A stretch of DNA of 52,553 bases from CAZHAX01 sp964530325 (GTDB taxonomy: Bacteria; Chloroflexota; Anaerolineae; B4-G1): contig CAZHAX010000020.1 of NCBI GenBank assembly GCA_964530325.1, positions 1-52,553 on the forward strand. The letters run 5' to 3'. The notes under the pieces were generated by a model. That model had not been told where the DNA came from, did not search any database, and worked only from the letters and a program-made list of their open reading frames with translations. A program made the position numbers and the translations under genes. Below are positions 25,606-34,691 of the stretch, one piece after another. Numbering within the stretch: the stretch's first letter is position 1; every line of letters begins with the position of its first letter.

Positions 25606-25632
25606 TTAGCACTCGGCCTGGGCGAGTGCTAA
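25606..25632 (+). promoter_or_regulatory. CIRCE operator (HrcA-binding site)
   Basis: Perfect consensus: TTAGCACTC (25606-25614), 9-base spacer, GAGTGCTAA (25624-25632). HrcA binds CIRCE to repress heat-shock operons, and GroE activity modulates HrcA. It ends 18 bases before the hrcA ATG, so the operon is autoregulated. Confidence 0.98.
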
Positions 25633-25650
25633 GTTGGTGATTGAGGGGCT

Positions 25651-26688
25651 ATGTCGGAGCTTACACCTCGTCAGGCGACTATTCTGGGGCTGGTGGTACG
25701 CGAGTACGTCAGAAGCGCCACGCCGGTCAGTTCACGGGCGCTCGTCGACCGATATGGGCTGGACGTCAGCACGGCTACTGTCCGGAACGAGCTGGCCCGC
25801 CTGGAAGAGAGCGGCTACCTGACCCATCCGCACACATCCGCGGGGCGCGTGCCCACGCAGATGGGGTATCGGCGCTTCGTGGAGAGATTGCTGGGTGAGG
25901 ACGAGCTGCCGCTCCAGGAGCGCCGCACGATAGCGCACCAGTTCTATCAGGCCTATCGCGACTTCGAGGAATGGATGCCGCTGGCTGCCACGGTCCTGGC
26001 CCGCACGGCGCGCGGCGCTGCGCTTGTCACATCTCCGCAGCCTTCCGTATCCCGCTACGAGCATCTGCGCCTCATCTCCACGCGCGGACGGGTCGTGCTG
26101 CTGGTTCTGGTGCTGCGCGGGGGCACGGTTCGGCAGCATACTCTGACGACGGCGGAGCCGCTTCGCCAGCAAGAGCTCGACGAGGCGAGTGACCGGCTCA
26201 ACGATGCCTGCAGCGGGCTGCTGGCCCAGGAGATCCAGTTGCGGGCGGCGGAGCTGCCTGCGTTCGAGGCTGAGGTGGCGAGCCTGGTGGTCCAGATCAT
26301 GAGCCGTTCCGACTCGTACGCGGCGGCAGTCGTCTACCGTCACGGCCTGGGGGAGGTGCTGCAGCAGCCCGAGTTCACCGAGGGGGACGATGCGCTGGGC
26401 CTGGTGCGGGTGATGGAGGAGCGCAGCTTCCTGGAGACGGTGCTTGCCGAGACCCTCAGCCCGGAGGTGGGAAGCGTTCGGGTGCTGATTGGAGGCGAAG
26501 GGCGCTGGGAAGACCTTAGGGCGTGCAGCCTGGTCTTTGGGCGCTACGGCGTCTCCGGGACGGCGACCGGCGCGCTGGGCGTCGTTGGACCTACTCGTAT
26601 GCCCTATGGCCGCGCCATTTCCGCCGTCCGGTTCGTAGCCGGGTTGCTTTCCGATCTGGTGAACGAGGTCTATCCCGGGGCAGAATAG
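25651..26688 (+). CDS. hrcA: Heat-inducible transcription repressor HrcA
   Basis: 345-residue DNA-binding repressor of CIRCE-controlled genes. The N-terminal winged helix reads LTPRQATILGLVVREYVRSATPVSSRALV, then STATVRNELARLEESGYLTHPHTSAGRVPTQMGYRRFVE, all family hallmarks. The GAF-like dimerisation domain ends with YGVSGTATGALGVVGPTRMPYGRAISAVRFVAGLL. ATG 25651 has GAGGGG four bases away. First gene of the hrcA-grpE-dnaK-dnaJ-prmA operon directly behind promoter and CIRCE. Confidence 0.98.
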   Translation: MSELTPRQATILGLVVREYVRSATPVSSRALVDRYGLDVSTATVRNELARLEESGYLTHPHTSAGRVPTQMGYRRFVERLLGEDELPLQERRTIAHQFYQAYRDFEEWMPLAATVLARTARGAALVTSPQPSVSRYEHLRLISTRGRVVLLVLVLRGGTVRQHTLTTAEPLRQQELDEASDRLNDACSGLLAQEIQLRAAELPAFEAEVASLVVQIMSRSDSYAAAVVYRHGLGEVLQQPEFTEGDDALGLVRVMEERSFLETVLAETLSPEVGSVRVLIGGEGRWEDLRACSLVFGRYGVSGTATGALGVVGPTRMPYGRAISAVRFVAGLLSDLVNEVYPGAE

Positions 26689-26743
26689 CAGGGCGGCAGC
26701 CGGGGCAAGCGGCAGGCACCGGCCCGCGACAACGGAGGAGTAG

Positions 26744-27361
26744 GTGGGAAAGAAGAAGAGCTCGGCGAGGGCGAAGAGCGAGGTTGAAGAATGGCAGGCG
26801 GCCGGCGACGAAGACGTCGAAATGCCCGGGCAGGAACCGGGGGACGAGTTGGCCGAACTGCGCCGCCATCTTGAGGAGGCGGAAGCCCAGGCCGCCGAGT
26901 ACCTCGACGGCTGGCAGCGGGCTCAGGCAGAGTTCGCCAACTACAAGAAGCGCCAGGAGGCCGACCGGGGGCAGATGATAGCTATGGCCAGCGCCGAGCT
27001 GCTGCGCAAGTTGCTGCCACTGGTAGATGATTTCGAGCGGGCACGGGAGACGCTGCCGGACAACCTGGGCAGGTTGACCTGGTGTGAGGGCTTCTTCCTG
27101 ATGAGGATCAAGCTGGATGCGATCCTCGAATCCGAGGGAGTGACGGCGATTGAGGCCCTCGGGCAGCCCTTCGACCCCGTATACCACGAGGCTATTTCCT
27201 ATGAGGAAGCGCCCGGGTACGAGGAAGGCCAGGTGATCGCGGAGGTTCAGCGCGGTTACATGCTCGGCGAGCGGGTCCTCCGGCCCGCAGTTGTGAAGGT
27301 AGCCAAGGCGTCTTCTGCTCCGTCAGACGCCGGCAACGAGAGTTCAGAGAGCGAGGAGTAG
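26744..27361 (+). CDS. grpE: Nucleotide exchange factor GrpE
   Basis: 205 residues from GTG 26744 (GGAGG five bases away). Acidic N-terminus, long helix AELRRHLEEAEAQAAEYLDGWQRAQAEFANYKKR forming the dimer coiled coil, and the beta-domain end FDPVYHEAI...VIAEVQRGYMLGERVLRPAVVKVAK. It releases ADP from DnaK. Follows hrcA by 55 bp, precedes dnaK by 6 bp. Confidence 0.97.
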   Translation: MGKKKSSARAKSEVEEWQAAGDEDVEMPGQEPGDELAELRRHLEEAEAQAAEYLDGWQRAQAEFANYKKRQEADRGQMIAMASAELLRKLLPLVDDFERARETLPDNLGRLTWCEGFFLMRIKLDAILESEGVTAIEALGQPFDPVYHEAISYEEAPGYEEGQVIAEVQRGYMLGERVLRPAVVKVAKASSAPSDAGNESSESEE

Positions 27362-27367
27362 GCAGTC

Positions 27368-29251
27368 ATGGGCAAGATAATCGGTATCGACCTGGGTACG
27401 ACCAACTCCGTCTGCGGGGTGATGCTGGGCGGCGAGCCCACCGTCATTCCAAGTGCTGAGGGGGGCCGGCTCTTTCCTTCCGTAGTGGCCATCAACCCCA
27501 AGACGAGTGAGCGGATGGTGGGGCAGGTTGCCAAGCGGCAGGCCGTGGTCAACCCGGAGAACACAATCTTCTCAATCAAGCGCTTCATGGGGCGCAAGTT
27601 CAAGGATTCCGAGGTCAAGAAGGCCCTGGAGCTCGTTCCGTACAAGGTGAACGCCGCCAAGAACGGCGACGTGCGGGTGTGGATGGGGGACAAAGAGTAC
27701 AGCCCGCCCGAGGTCTCTGCTATGATCCTGCAGAAGATCAAGGCGGATGCCGAGGCCTTTCTGGGCGAGGAGATAACCCAGGCGGTCATCACGGTGCCCG
27801 CCTACTTCAACGACAGCCAGCGGCAGGCAACGAAGGACGCGGGCCGCATTGCCGGGCTGGAGGTGCTGCGGATCATCAACGAGCCGACCGCATCCTCGCT
27901 CGCCTACGGGCTGGACCGGAAGAAGGATGAGACAATCGCGGTGTTCGACCTAGGCGGTGGCACGTTCGATATCTCCATTCTTGACGTCGGCGACGGCGTC
28001 TTCGAGGTGCGCTCGACCAGCGGCGATACCTTCCTGGGCGGCGACGACTGGGATCAGAGGATCATCGACTGGGTGGCCGACGAGTTCAAGGCTCAGCAGG
28101 GCATCGATCTGCGAGAGGACCGGCAGGCGCTGCAGCGCCTGAAGGAGGCTGCAGAGAAGGCGAAGGTGGAGCTGAGCACCGTGATGGAGACGGAGATCAA
28201 CCTCCCCTTCATCACCGCCGACGCCTCTGGCCCCAAGCACCTGCAGATGAAGCTGACCCGGGCGAAGATGGAGCAGCTGACCGAGGACCTCACCGGCCGT
28301 ACGGTGGGGCCCTGCAAACAGGCCCTCTCCGACGCCAAGCTGAAGCCTCAGGAAGTGGATGAGGTAATCCTCGTCGGCGGTATGACGCGCGTGCCTGCTA
28401 TCCAGAAGCAGGTGGCGGAGATCTTCGGGAAAGAGCCGCACAAGGGGGTCAACCCGGATGAGGTCGTAGGGCTTGGTGCGGCTATCCAGGCTGGCGTGCT
28501 AGGCGGCGAGGTGAAGGACGTGCTGCTGCTGGACGTGACTCCTCTGACCCTCAGTATCGAGACGCTGGGCCACGTGGCCACGTCTCTCATCGAGCGCAAC
28601 ACGACCATCCCCACCCGCAAGAGCCAGGTCTTCTCCACGGCGGCCGACGGCCAGACGCAGGTGGAGATCCACGTGGTCCAGGGCGAGCGGCCGATGGCGA
28701 CTGACAACAAGAGCCTGGGCAAGTTCATCCTGGACGGCATTCCGCCTGCGCCGCGCGGGGTGCCACAGATCGAAGTTACGTTCGATATCGACGCCAACGG
28801 AATCCTCAACGTCTCCGCGGCGGACAAGGCTACCGGGCGGGAGCAATCGATGCAGATCATACCCTCCAGCGGCCTCGCCGACGAAGAGGTGGAGACGATG
28901 GTGCGCGATGCCGAGAAACATCGGGCCGAGGATCAGAAGCGGAGGGAAGAGGCGGAAGCGCGCAACCTGGCGGACAACGCCGTCTACAGCGCGGAGAAGT
29001 TCCTGCGCGAGCAAGGGGACAAAGTGCCCGCCGGCGTCCGTTCCGAGGCGGAGGCCAAGGTCAAGGACCTGAAGAAGGCGCTGGAGGGTGTTGACGCGGC
29101 GGCGATCAGGCAACAGGCTGAGGCGCTCAGCCAGGTGCTGCAGAGGGCGGGAGCTGCCACGTATGAGGCAGCCGGTCCAGCTACACCTCCACCTTCCGGC
29201 GGCGATGGCGGCGACGAAGACGTCGTCGAGGGGGAATTCAGCGAAGCCTAG
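27368..29251 (+). CDS. dnaK: Chaperone protein DnaK (Hsp70)
   Basis: 627-residue Hsp70 that folds and protects proteins in the cytoplasm with DnaJ and GrpE. Actin-like ATPase domain with GIDLGTTNSV (phosphate 1), AYFNDSQRQATKDAGRIAGL, INEPTASSLAYGL, AVFDLGGGTFDISIL (phosphate 2) and LVGGMTRVPAIQ; linker DVLLLDVTPL; substrate domain and lid helices. It ends EDVVEGEFSEA, the usual acidic tail. AGGAG lies nine bases before ATG 27368. Confidence 0.99.
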   Translation: MGKIIGIDLGTTNSVCGVMLGGEPTVIPSAEGGRLFPSVVAINPKTSERMVGQVAKRQAVVNPENTIFSIKRFMGRKFKDSEVKKALELVPYKVNAAKNGDVRVWMGDKEYSPPEVSAMILQKIKADAEAFLGEEITQAVITVPAYFNDSQRQATKDAGRIAGLEVLRIINEPTASSLAYGLDRKKDETIAVFDLGGGTFDISILDVGDGVFEVRSTSGDTFLGGDDWDQRIIDWVADEFKAQQGIDLREDRQALQRLKEAAEKAKVELSTVMETEINLPFITADASGPKHLQMKLTRAKMEQLTEDLTGRTVGPCKQALSDAKLKPQEVDEVILVGGMTRVPAIQKQVAEIFGKEPHKGVNPDEVVGLGAAIQAGVLGGEVKDVLLLDVTPLTLSIETLGHVATSLIERNTTIPTRKSQVFSTAADGQTQVEIHVVQGERPMATDNKSLGKFILDGIPPAPRGVPQIEVTFDIDANGILNVSAADKATGREQSMQIIPSSGLADEEVETMVRDAEKHRAEDQKRREEAEARNLADNAVYSAEKFLREQGDKVPAGVRSEAEAKVKDLKKALEGVDAAAIRQQAEALSQVLQRAGAATYEAAGPATPPPSGGDGGDEDVVEGEFSEA

Positions 29252-29290
29252 CCCGTCCGCTGACGGACGTCGGCATGGCTTCGTGTAGTG

Positions 29291-30409
29291 ATGAGCAGCG
29301 CACAGGACTACTATGACGTTCTCGGCGTCTCTCGAAACGCCTCTCCGGACGAGGTCAAGAAGGCCTACCGCAGCCTGGCGCGCGAGTGTCACCCGGACGT
29401 CAGCGACGCGCCAGATGCCGAATCCCGTTTCAAGCAGATCAACGAGGCCTACGAGGTCCTCTCTGACGCGGAGAAACGGGCAGCCTACGACCGCTTCGGC
29501 CGCGCGGGCGTGAGCGGGCTTGGCGGCTTCGGCTTCGGCTTCCGCGATCCGTTCGAGATCTTCGAGGAGGTCTTCGGGCGGGGCTTCGGCTTTCGCACTT
29601 CGGCCCGGCGTGGGCCGCGTCGCGGTGCGGACAGGCGATACGACTTACGACTTACCTTCGAGGAGGCCGTGTTCGGCTGTGAGAAGGAGATCTCGGCCAC
29701 TCGGCACGAGACGTGCCCCCACTGTGGGGGAAGCCGGGCGGAGCCGGGCACGACGCCGGTCCGCTGCGCAGAGTGCGGCGGCGCCGGGCAGGTCAGGCGC
29801 GTCCAGCCCTCGATTCTCGGTTCTTTTGTCAGCGTCACTCCCTGTCCCGCCTGCCGCGGCGAGGGGGAGACGATACCGATTCCCTGCCGCGAGTGCGATG
29901 GCACCGGGCGAGTGCGGGTCTCCCGGCAGCTCACAGTGACTATCCCTCCCGGGGTCGACGACGGCACTCAAGTGCGCCTGACGGGTGAGGGCGAGATGGG
30001 AGAGGCGGGGGGCCCTGCCGGCAACCTCTACGTTGTGCTCGAGGTCGAGCCACATCCCGTGTTCGACCGCCGCGGCGATGACGTATTTGTGGAGCTGAAC
30101 GTGAACGTAGCCCAGGCAGCCCTGGGGGCGGAGGTGAAGGTGCCGACGCTTGAGGGGGAGGAGGAGATCTCGATTCCGGCCGGCGCGCAGAGCGGCGACA
30201 TCCTGCGGCTGCGCAAGAAGGGCGTGCCTCGACTGCGGCGGAACGGGCGCGGTGACCAGGTGGTCATCGTCCGTGTGGTAACGCCTACGAAGCTCTCCGC
30301 GGAACAGAAGCGGCTGCTCAAGGAGCTAGGAGGGACGCTCGATCCTGAGACCGTTTGGCAGGAGAAGCGCAGCTTCATCGATGAGCTGCGCAAGGCATTC
30401 GGGCTGTGA
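29291..30409 (+). CDS. dnaJ: Chaperone protein DnaJ (class I)
   Basis: 372 residues from ATG 29291; a GTG lies directly before it at 29288, and no clear Shine-Dalgarno separates them. J domain DYYDVLGVSRNAS...RECHPDVS with the HPD triad stimulates DnaK ATPase. A Gly/Phe-rich linker (GLGGFGFGF) follows. The zinc domain has four Cys pairs: CPHCGGSR, CAECGGAG, CPACRGEG and CRECDGTG; the first lacks the usual final Gly. Two C-terminal substrate-binding domains complete it. 39 bp after dnaK, 42 bp before prmA. Confidence 0.98.
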   Translation: MSSAQDYYDVLGVSRNASPDEVKKAYRSLARECHPDVSDAPDAESRFKQINEAYEVLSDAEKRAAYDRFGRAGVSGLGGFGFGFRDPFEIFEEVFGRGFGFRTSARRGPRRGADRRYDLRLTFEEAVFGCEKEISATRHETCPHCGGSRAEPGTTPVRCAECGGAGQVRRVQPSILGSFVSVTPCPACRGEGETIPIPCRECDGTGRVRVSRQLTVTIPPGVDDGTQVRLTGEGEMGEAGGPAGNLYVVLEVEPHPVFDRRGDDVFVELNVNVAQAALGAEVKVPTLEGEEEISIPAGAQSGDILRLRKKGVPRLRRNGRGDQVVIVRVVTPTKLSAEQKRLLKELGGTLDPETVWQEKRSFIDELRKAFGL

Positions 30410-30451
30410 TTGTCCTAGCGTAGCAGCACCAGCACCCGGCCCTAATTCGAC

Positions 30452-31348
30452 GTGGAGTGGCTTGAGGTAAGCGTCGAGGTAGACGGCGAGGCAGCCGAGG
30501 CCGTGGCCGAGGCGCTGTCGCGGTACGTCTACCGAGGAGTGGCGATAGAAGCCGGGCCCGGCGGCCTAACGTCGGGCCCGGTTGTCGTACGGGCCTACCT
30601 GCCGGCCGGGGAGGACCTCTCTGGACGGAAGCGGAGGATCGAGGAGGCCCTCTATCACCTGGGCCGCATCTGGCCTGTTCCCTCGCCTCGGTTCAGGCCC
30701 GTAGCGGCTGAGGACTGGACCGAAGTATGGAAGGAGCGCTTCGACGTCATGCACGTGACCGAGCGCATTGTCGTCCGGCCGTCGTGGAAGAGCTACGACG
30801 CTGGTCCGGGCGAGCTCGTGATCACGCTCGATCCGGGGCAGGCGTTCGGAACCGGCCTGCATCCGACCACGCGCATGTGCCTCCAGCTGCTTGAGCATGG
30901 CGTACAGGAGGGAGGCAGCGTGCTTGATCTCGGCACGGGATCCGGGATCCTGGCCATCGCGGCGGCCGGGCTGGGCGCGGCACAGGTGCTGGCAGTGGAC
31001 AACGACCCTGTAGCGGCGGAGTGCGCCTGCACTGCTGTTGCGGTGAACAACGTGGCGGACAGGGTCGAAGTGCGCCACGGGACGCTGGCCGACGTTCCGG
31101 GCAGCTACGACGTGGTGGTGGTGAACATCCTGGCCCGCGTGGTGATGGAGATGCTGGCAGACGGGCTGGCCGATCGGGTCGACCGGGGAGGATTGCTGAT
31201 CGCGACGGGGATCCTGGAGGAGCAGGCTGGCGACGTCGAGCAGGCCCTGGCTCGAAGCGGGCTTGGGTGCGGAAGCAGGCTGCGCGAGGGTGATTGGGTC
31301 TGCCTGACCGCCAGACGGACTATTGCTGGCGCTGGTCAGACCGCTTGA
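30452..31348 (+). CDS. prmA: Ribosomal protein L11 methyltransferase
   Basis: 298 residues from GTG 30452 (MEWLEVSVEVDGEAAEAVAEAL). The N-terminal L11-recognition domain is followed by ITLDPGQAFGTGLHPTT, then the SAM site VLDLGTGSGILAIAAAGLGA, with VDNDPVA and the catalytic-loop VVVNILARVV. PrmA trimethylates L11 amino groups. Its place after dnaJ matches many Gram-positive hrcA operons. Its last 29 bases overlap the converging infA gene. Confidence 0.95.
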   Translation: MEWLEVSVEVDGEAAEAVAEALSRYVYRGVAIEAGPGGLTSGPVVVRAYLPAGEDLSGRKRRIEEALYHLGRIWPVPSPRFRPVAAEDWTEVWKERFDVMHVTERIVVRPSWKSYDAGPGELVITLDPGQAFGTGLHPTTRMCLQLLEHGVQEGGSVLDLGTGSGILAIAAAGLGAAQVLAVDNDPVAAECACTAVAVNNVADRVEVRHGTLADVPGSYDVVVVNILARVVMEMLADGLADRVDRGGLLIATGILEEQAGDVEQALARSGLGCGSRLREGDWVCLTARRTIAGAGQTA

Positions 31349-31580
31349 AGCGGTAGACGATCCGACCCCGGGTCGGATCGTAGGGAGAAAGCTCGAGGCG
31401 GACGCGATCGCCCAGCAAGATCCGAATGTAGTACTTGCGCATCTTGCCGGAAAGGTAGGCGAGCACCTCGTGGCCGGTGTCCAACCGTACCTTGAACTGC
31501 GTGGCTGGCAGGGCCTCGACGACGGTGCCCTCCACGTCGATCTTCGCCTCTTTCTGTTTCGGCTCTTGCTTCTTGGCCAT
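31320..31580 (-). CDS. infA: Translation initiation factor IF-1
   Basis: 86 residues from ATG 31580 (MAKKQEPKQKEAKID); an upstream frame from 31628 is extra. The OB fold shows EGTVVEALPATQFKVRLDTGHEVLAYLSGKMRKYYIRILLGDRVRLELSPYDPTRGRIVYRFK, close to the family consensus throughout. IF-1 binds the ribosomal A site in initiation. It lies outside the usual ribosomal protein cluster, 63 bp behind the S1-like gene on the same strand, and its 3' end overlaps prmA. A slightly long basic N-terminus is unusual. Confidence 0.96.
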   Translation of the reverse strand: MAKKQEPKQKEAKIDVEGTVVEALPATQFKVRLDTGHEVLAYLSGKMRKYYIRILLGDRVRLELSPYDPTRGRIVYRFKRSDQRQQ

Positions 31581-31643
31581 ACGCTCTGCTCCCGGATTCC
31601 CGAGCTTCCCTTTCGCGACAGCCGGCACTGTCCGCCGGCGATA

Positions 31644-33424
31644 CTAGTCTGCCGCTTCCTCGTCTGCCGCCTGCGAGTCTGGGGTGTCCTCTTTCGCCGC
31701 TTCTGCTTCGGCCTCTGCCGATTCCTCTTCAGAAGCCTCGTCCGCATCCTTGTCAGCTTCCTCTTCCGGCGCCGGCTCAGGCTCGCTCTCGGCTTCTGCT
31801 TCCGCTGCCTGCTCAGGCTCGCCCTCAGGAGCGGCCTCGGTATCCGCTTGCTCCGTATCGTCCTTNNNNNNNNNNNNNNNNNNNNNNNNNNNNNNNNNNN
31901 NNNNNNNNNNNNNNNNNNNNNNNNNNNNNNNNNNNNNNNNNNNNNNNNNNNNNNNNNNNNNNNNNGCTCAGGCTCGCCCTCAGGAGCGGCCTCGGTATCC
32001 GCTTGCTCCGTATCGTCCTTCACGGCTGGCTCCGCTTCGCCTTCAGGGGCAGGCTCTTCCTCCGGCCCAGGCGCGGCTTCTTCAGTGTCCTCGGCCGGCG
32101 CTTCCTCGGCGGCAGGCTGGGCGCCCTCGGCGCCAGCGACCTGTCCAGGCTCTGCTTCGACCGCGGCGACCTCTTCGGCGGCGTCGGCCGCCTCGCTGTC
32201 CGCAGCCTCCTTCGCCGCCTGCCGTTCCGCCTCCCACCGCTCCCACTCGTCGCGGCCAACGCGCGTCGCGCTTAGCGCTATGCGCCGCCTTCGCGCGTCT
32301 GTGCGGAGTATCTTGACCAGCACCGTCTCGCCCGGCTCGAGAATGTCCGCCGGTGAAAGCTCGGGCGTGCCGATCATCTCCGTCGGGTGCAGCAGTCCCT
32401 CGACACCCAGGTCAAGCTCGACGAAGGCGCCGAAGTCGAGTACACGGGTAACGCGCCCCTCTGCGAGCGAACCGACAGGATAGCGCTCCTCAACCAGGCT
32501 CCAGGGGTCCGGCTGCAGTCGCTTCAGGCTGAGGCCTATCCGCTTGCGTTCGCGGTCGATATTGAGCACGTAGACCTCCACCTCGTCGCCGACCTTGACC
32601 ACCTCTCTGGGATGCCCGACGCGCACCCAGCTTAGCTCCGAGACGTGTATCAAACCGTCGGCACCGCCCAGATCGACGAAGGCGCCGAAATCGGTGATGC
32701 TGGTAACGCTGCCGGTCCGTGTCTCACCCTCTGTCAGCTCGTCCATCACTCGATCGCGCTGCTTGTTCTGCCAGGCGCGCAGGGCGCGTCTCTGAGAGAG
32801 GATCAGGCGCCGGCGCTGCCGGTCGACCTCGATGATCCTGGCTCCTACCTGCTCCCCGACCATCGCTTCCAGGCGCTCTCGCCTCTCCTGAGGGGAGAGG
32901 CGCCTGGGCATTCCGGTGACCTGCGACGCGGGTATGAAGCCTCGCAGCTTGCCGAAGGGGACGACGAGGCCGCCCCGGTTGCAGCCGATCACTTCGGCCT
33001 CCCAGAGCTCCTCGTTCTTCATCATCTCCTCGGCGTTGATCCAGTCCTGCTGGGCCCGAGCCTGGCTGATGGATAGGATCGGGTGCCCCTCGCGGCCCGA
33101 TGTGCGCACGACCATGACGGTGATCTCACCGCCGGGGGCGATCCCTGCCCGCGTCTCCTCGTCCAGCCTATCTATGTCGCTGGCAGGCACCAACCCCTCC
33201 TGCTTGAGGCCGACATCAACTATCAAGCCGCTCTCGTTCTGCTCGATAATCACGCCCGTGCTGATGTCGCCCCGTTTCGGCGCCTCGTAGTCGCCGAGGT
33301 AGGCGCCCAGGTCTTGATCGCTCATGCTCTCGGGCTTCGCATCCTGGGGCGTGGTGCGCTCGTCCGCCAAGGCCTCCTGCGGTGGTGGGCTGACGACGGT
33401 GTCTTCGTTCAGTGTGAGATCCAT
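31644..33424 (-). CDS. S1 RNA-binding protein (rpsA-like), interrupted by a 100-N gap
   Basis: Four S1 OB-fold domains: residues near 25-95 (GDISTGVIIEQNESGLIVDVG), a diverged second (WEAEVIGCNRGGLVVPFGKLRGFIPASQ), a third (GETRTGSVTSITDFGAFVDLGGADGLIHVSE) and a fourth (LAEGRVTRVLDFGAFVELDLGVEGLLHP). A long Glu/Ala-rich acidic tail follows. Start ATG 33424 (MDLTLNEDT), AGGAG 11 bases upstream. The N gap (31866-31965) is flanked by an exact 55-base repeat; collapsing it yields one frame of 541 residues to TAG 31644. Likely a ribosomal protein S1-type mRNA-binding protein on the ribosome. infA follows. Confidence 0.88.
31811..32020. other. Assembly gap (100 N) with identical 55-base flanks
   Basis: N run 31866-31965. 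Bases 31811-31865 and 31966-32020 are identical over 55 positions that end and begin exactly at the gap. This is the signature of two contigs overlapping by one k-mer (k=55) but scaffolded instead of joined. Collapse removes 155 bases and restores the S1 gene. Confidence 0.93.
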
Positions 33425-33787
33425 GCTTGGTCGCGCTCCTGAAAGGTCCTCTATATAACGACAACAGGCCCTGCACTGCCCGCACGCTGGCGGCATGCGG
33501 ATGTGCCGGGCCCAGGAATCGCGCTTGACGTTAGACTAGCGCTTACGTCTTGTGCTCTATTCTACTTGACCTCACAGAAGGACGGCCCGTCATAGACGGT
33601 TCTGCGTGGCGGCCCGCGCGCGGGGCAGTATCCGGTACTGTCGCGTGCCGCTATTTTAGCACGTCACGCCTGGATGTCAAATCAGGGCCGGTCGGCGGTC
33701 GGGGCGGTATCGCCGTAACCATTCCCGCCGTTTTGGGTTACTTCTTGTTGGGCTGACGGCCTTCGCGATAAGGCCCCGGAGGTGCGT
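33425..33787. other. Intergenic region between the S1-like gene and etfB
   Basis: 363 bp separating divergent genes, so it should hold promoters for both. A TATATA/TTATAT box on the minus strand near 33452-33458 and TTGACG (33525-33530), TTGACC (33566-33571) and TATTTT (33652-33657) on the plus strand are present, but no well-spaced pair was found. No ORF or RNA gene is convincing. Confidence 0.5.
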
Positions 33788-34678
33788 GTGCCGTTCAAGT
33801 GTATGGTTCTGGTCAAGCAGGTGCCCGATACGGCGAACATCACCGGCAAGGCGATGAAGGACGATGGCACGGTGAACCGTGCGGCGCTGCCGGCGATCTT
33901 CAATCCAGAGGACCTGAACGCTCTCGAGATGGCGCTCCAGGTGAAGGACGAGCACGGCGCCGAAGTGACTGTGCTCACGATGGGACCGCCCAGGGCGGCA
34001 GACGTGCTGCGCGAGGCGCTCTATCGGGGGGCGGACAAGGCGATCCTGCTCAGCGACCGCAAGTTCGCCGGAGCAGACACGCTGGCTACCTCCTACGCGC
34101 TGCAGCGGGCGGTGCAGCACGCCGGTGGCTTTGATCTGGTATTCTGCGGCCGCCAGGCGATTGACGGGGACACGGCGCAGGTGGGACCGCAGGTTGCCGA
34201 GAAGCTGGGCTTGCCCCAGATCACCTACGCCGAATCGATTCTGGCGCTGGAGAAGGGGAAGATCACCGTTCGCAGGGCCTTCACTCGAGGGGCGGAGACG
34301 GTCCGTTGCTCGCTGCCGTGTCTGCTCACCGTTGTAGGATCAGCCAATCGTCCCCGGCCGGCGTCGGGCCGGCGGGCGATCGCCAGCAAGCTGGCCGCCA
34401 CGCCGCTCGAGTACGAGGAGCTTCTGGAGAAGTGGCCGGAGTTCGAACGGCAGGAGAAGCTGGGCGCCTATCTCGAGCAGCGAGGGCTGAAGATCCCAGT
34501 CTGGAGCGCGGACGATATTGGTGCTGAAGAAGACAGGGTGGGGCTGTCTGGTTCGCCCACCAGGGTGCTCAAGGTCGACTACGTCGTGCTTGAGACTGGC
34601 GACAGCAAGGAGATCGATGCCAGTGCCGAGGGACTGGCGCAGCTCTACCAGGAACTGGCTCAGGACTACATAATCTAG
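33788..34678 (+). CDS. etfB: Electron transfer flavoprotein beta subunit
   Basis: 296 residues from GTG 33788, five bases after GGAGG; a GTG at 33782 overlaps that site and is rejected. VLVKQVPDTANI opens the fold, followed by NPEDLNALEMALQVKDEHGAEVTVLTMGPP, GADKAILLSDRKFAGADTLATSY and GRQAIDGDTAQVGPQVAEKLG. These resemble, from memory, EtfB of butyryl-CoA or caffeyl-CoA systems more than the mitochondrial/E. coli type. With EtfA it carries electrons from acyl-CoA dehydrogenases. Followed 13 bp later by etfA. Confidence 0.96.
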   Translation: MPFKCMVLVKQVPDTANITGKAMKDDGTVNRAALPAIFNPEDLNALEMALQVKDEHGAEVTVLTMGPPRAADVLREALYRGADKAILLSDRKFAGADTLATSYALQRAVQHAGGFDLVFCGRQAIDGDTAQVGPQVAEKLGLPQITYAESILALEKGKITVRRAFTRGAETVRCSLPCLLTVVGSANRPRPASGRRAIASKLAATPLEYEELLEKWPEFERQEKLGAYLEQRGLKIPVWSADDIGAEEDRVGLSGSPTRVLKVDYVVLETGDSKEIDASAEGLAQLYQELAQDYII

Positions 34679-34691
34679 GCGGAGCAAGCGA

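Noticed and set aside
31811..32020. Duplicated DNA read as a protein repeat in the acidic S1 tail
   Set aside because: Identity runs exactly to the N boundary on both sides, indicating an assembly overlap.
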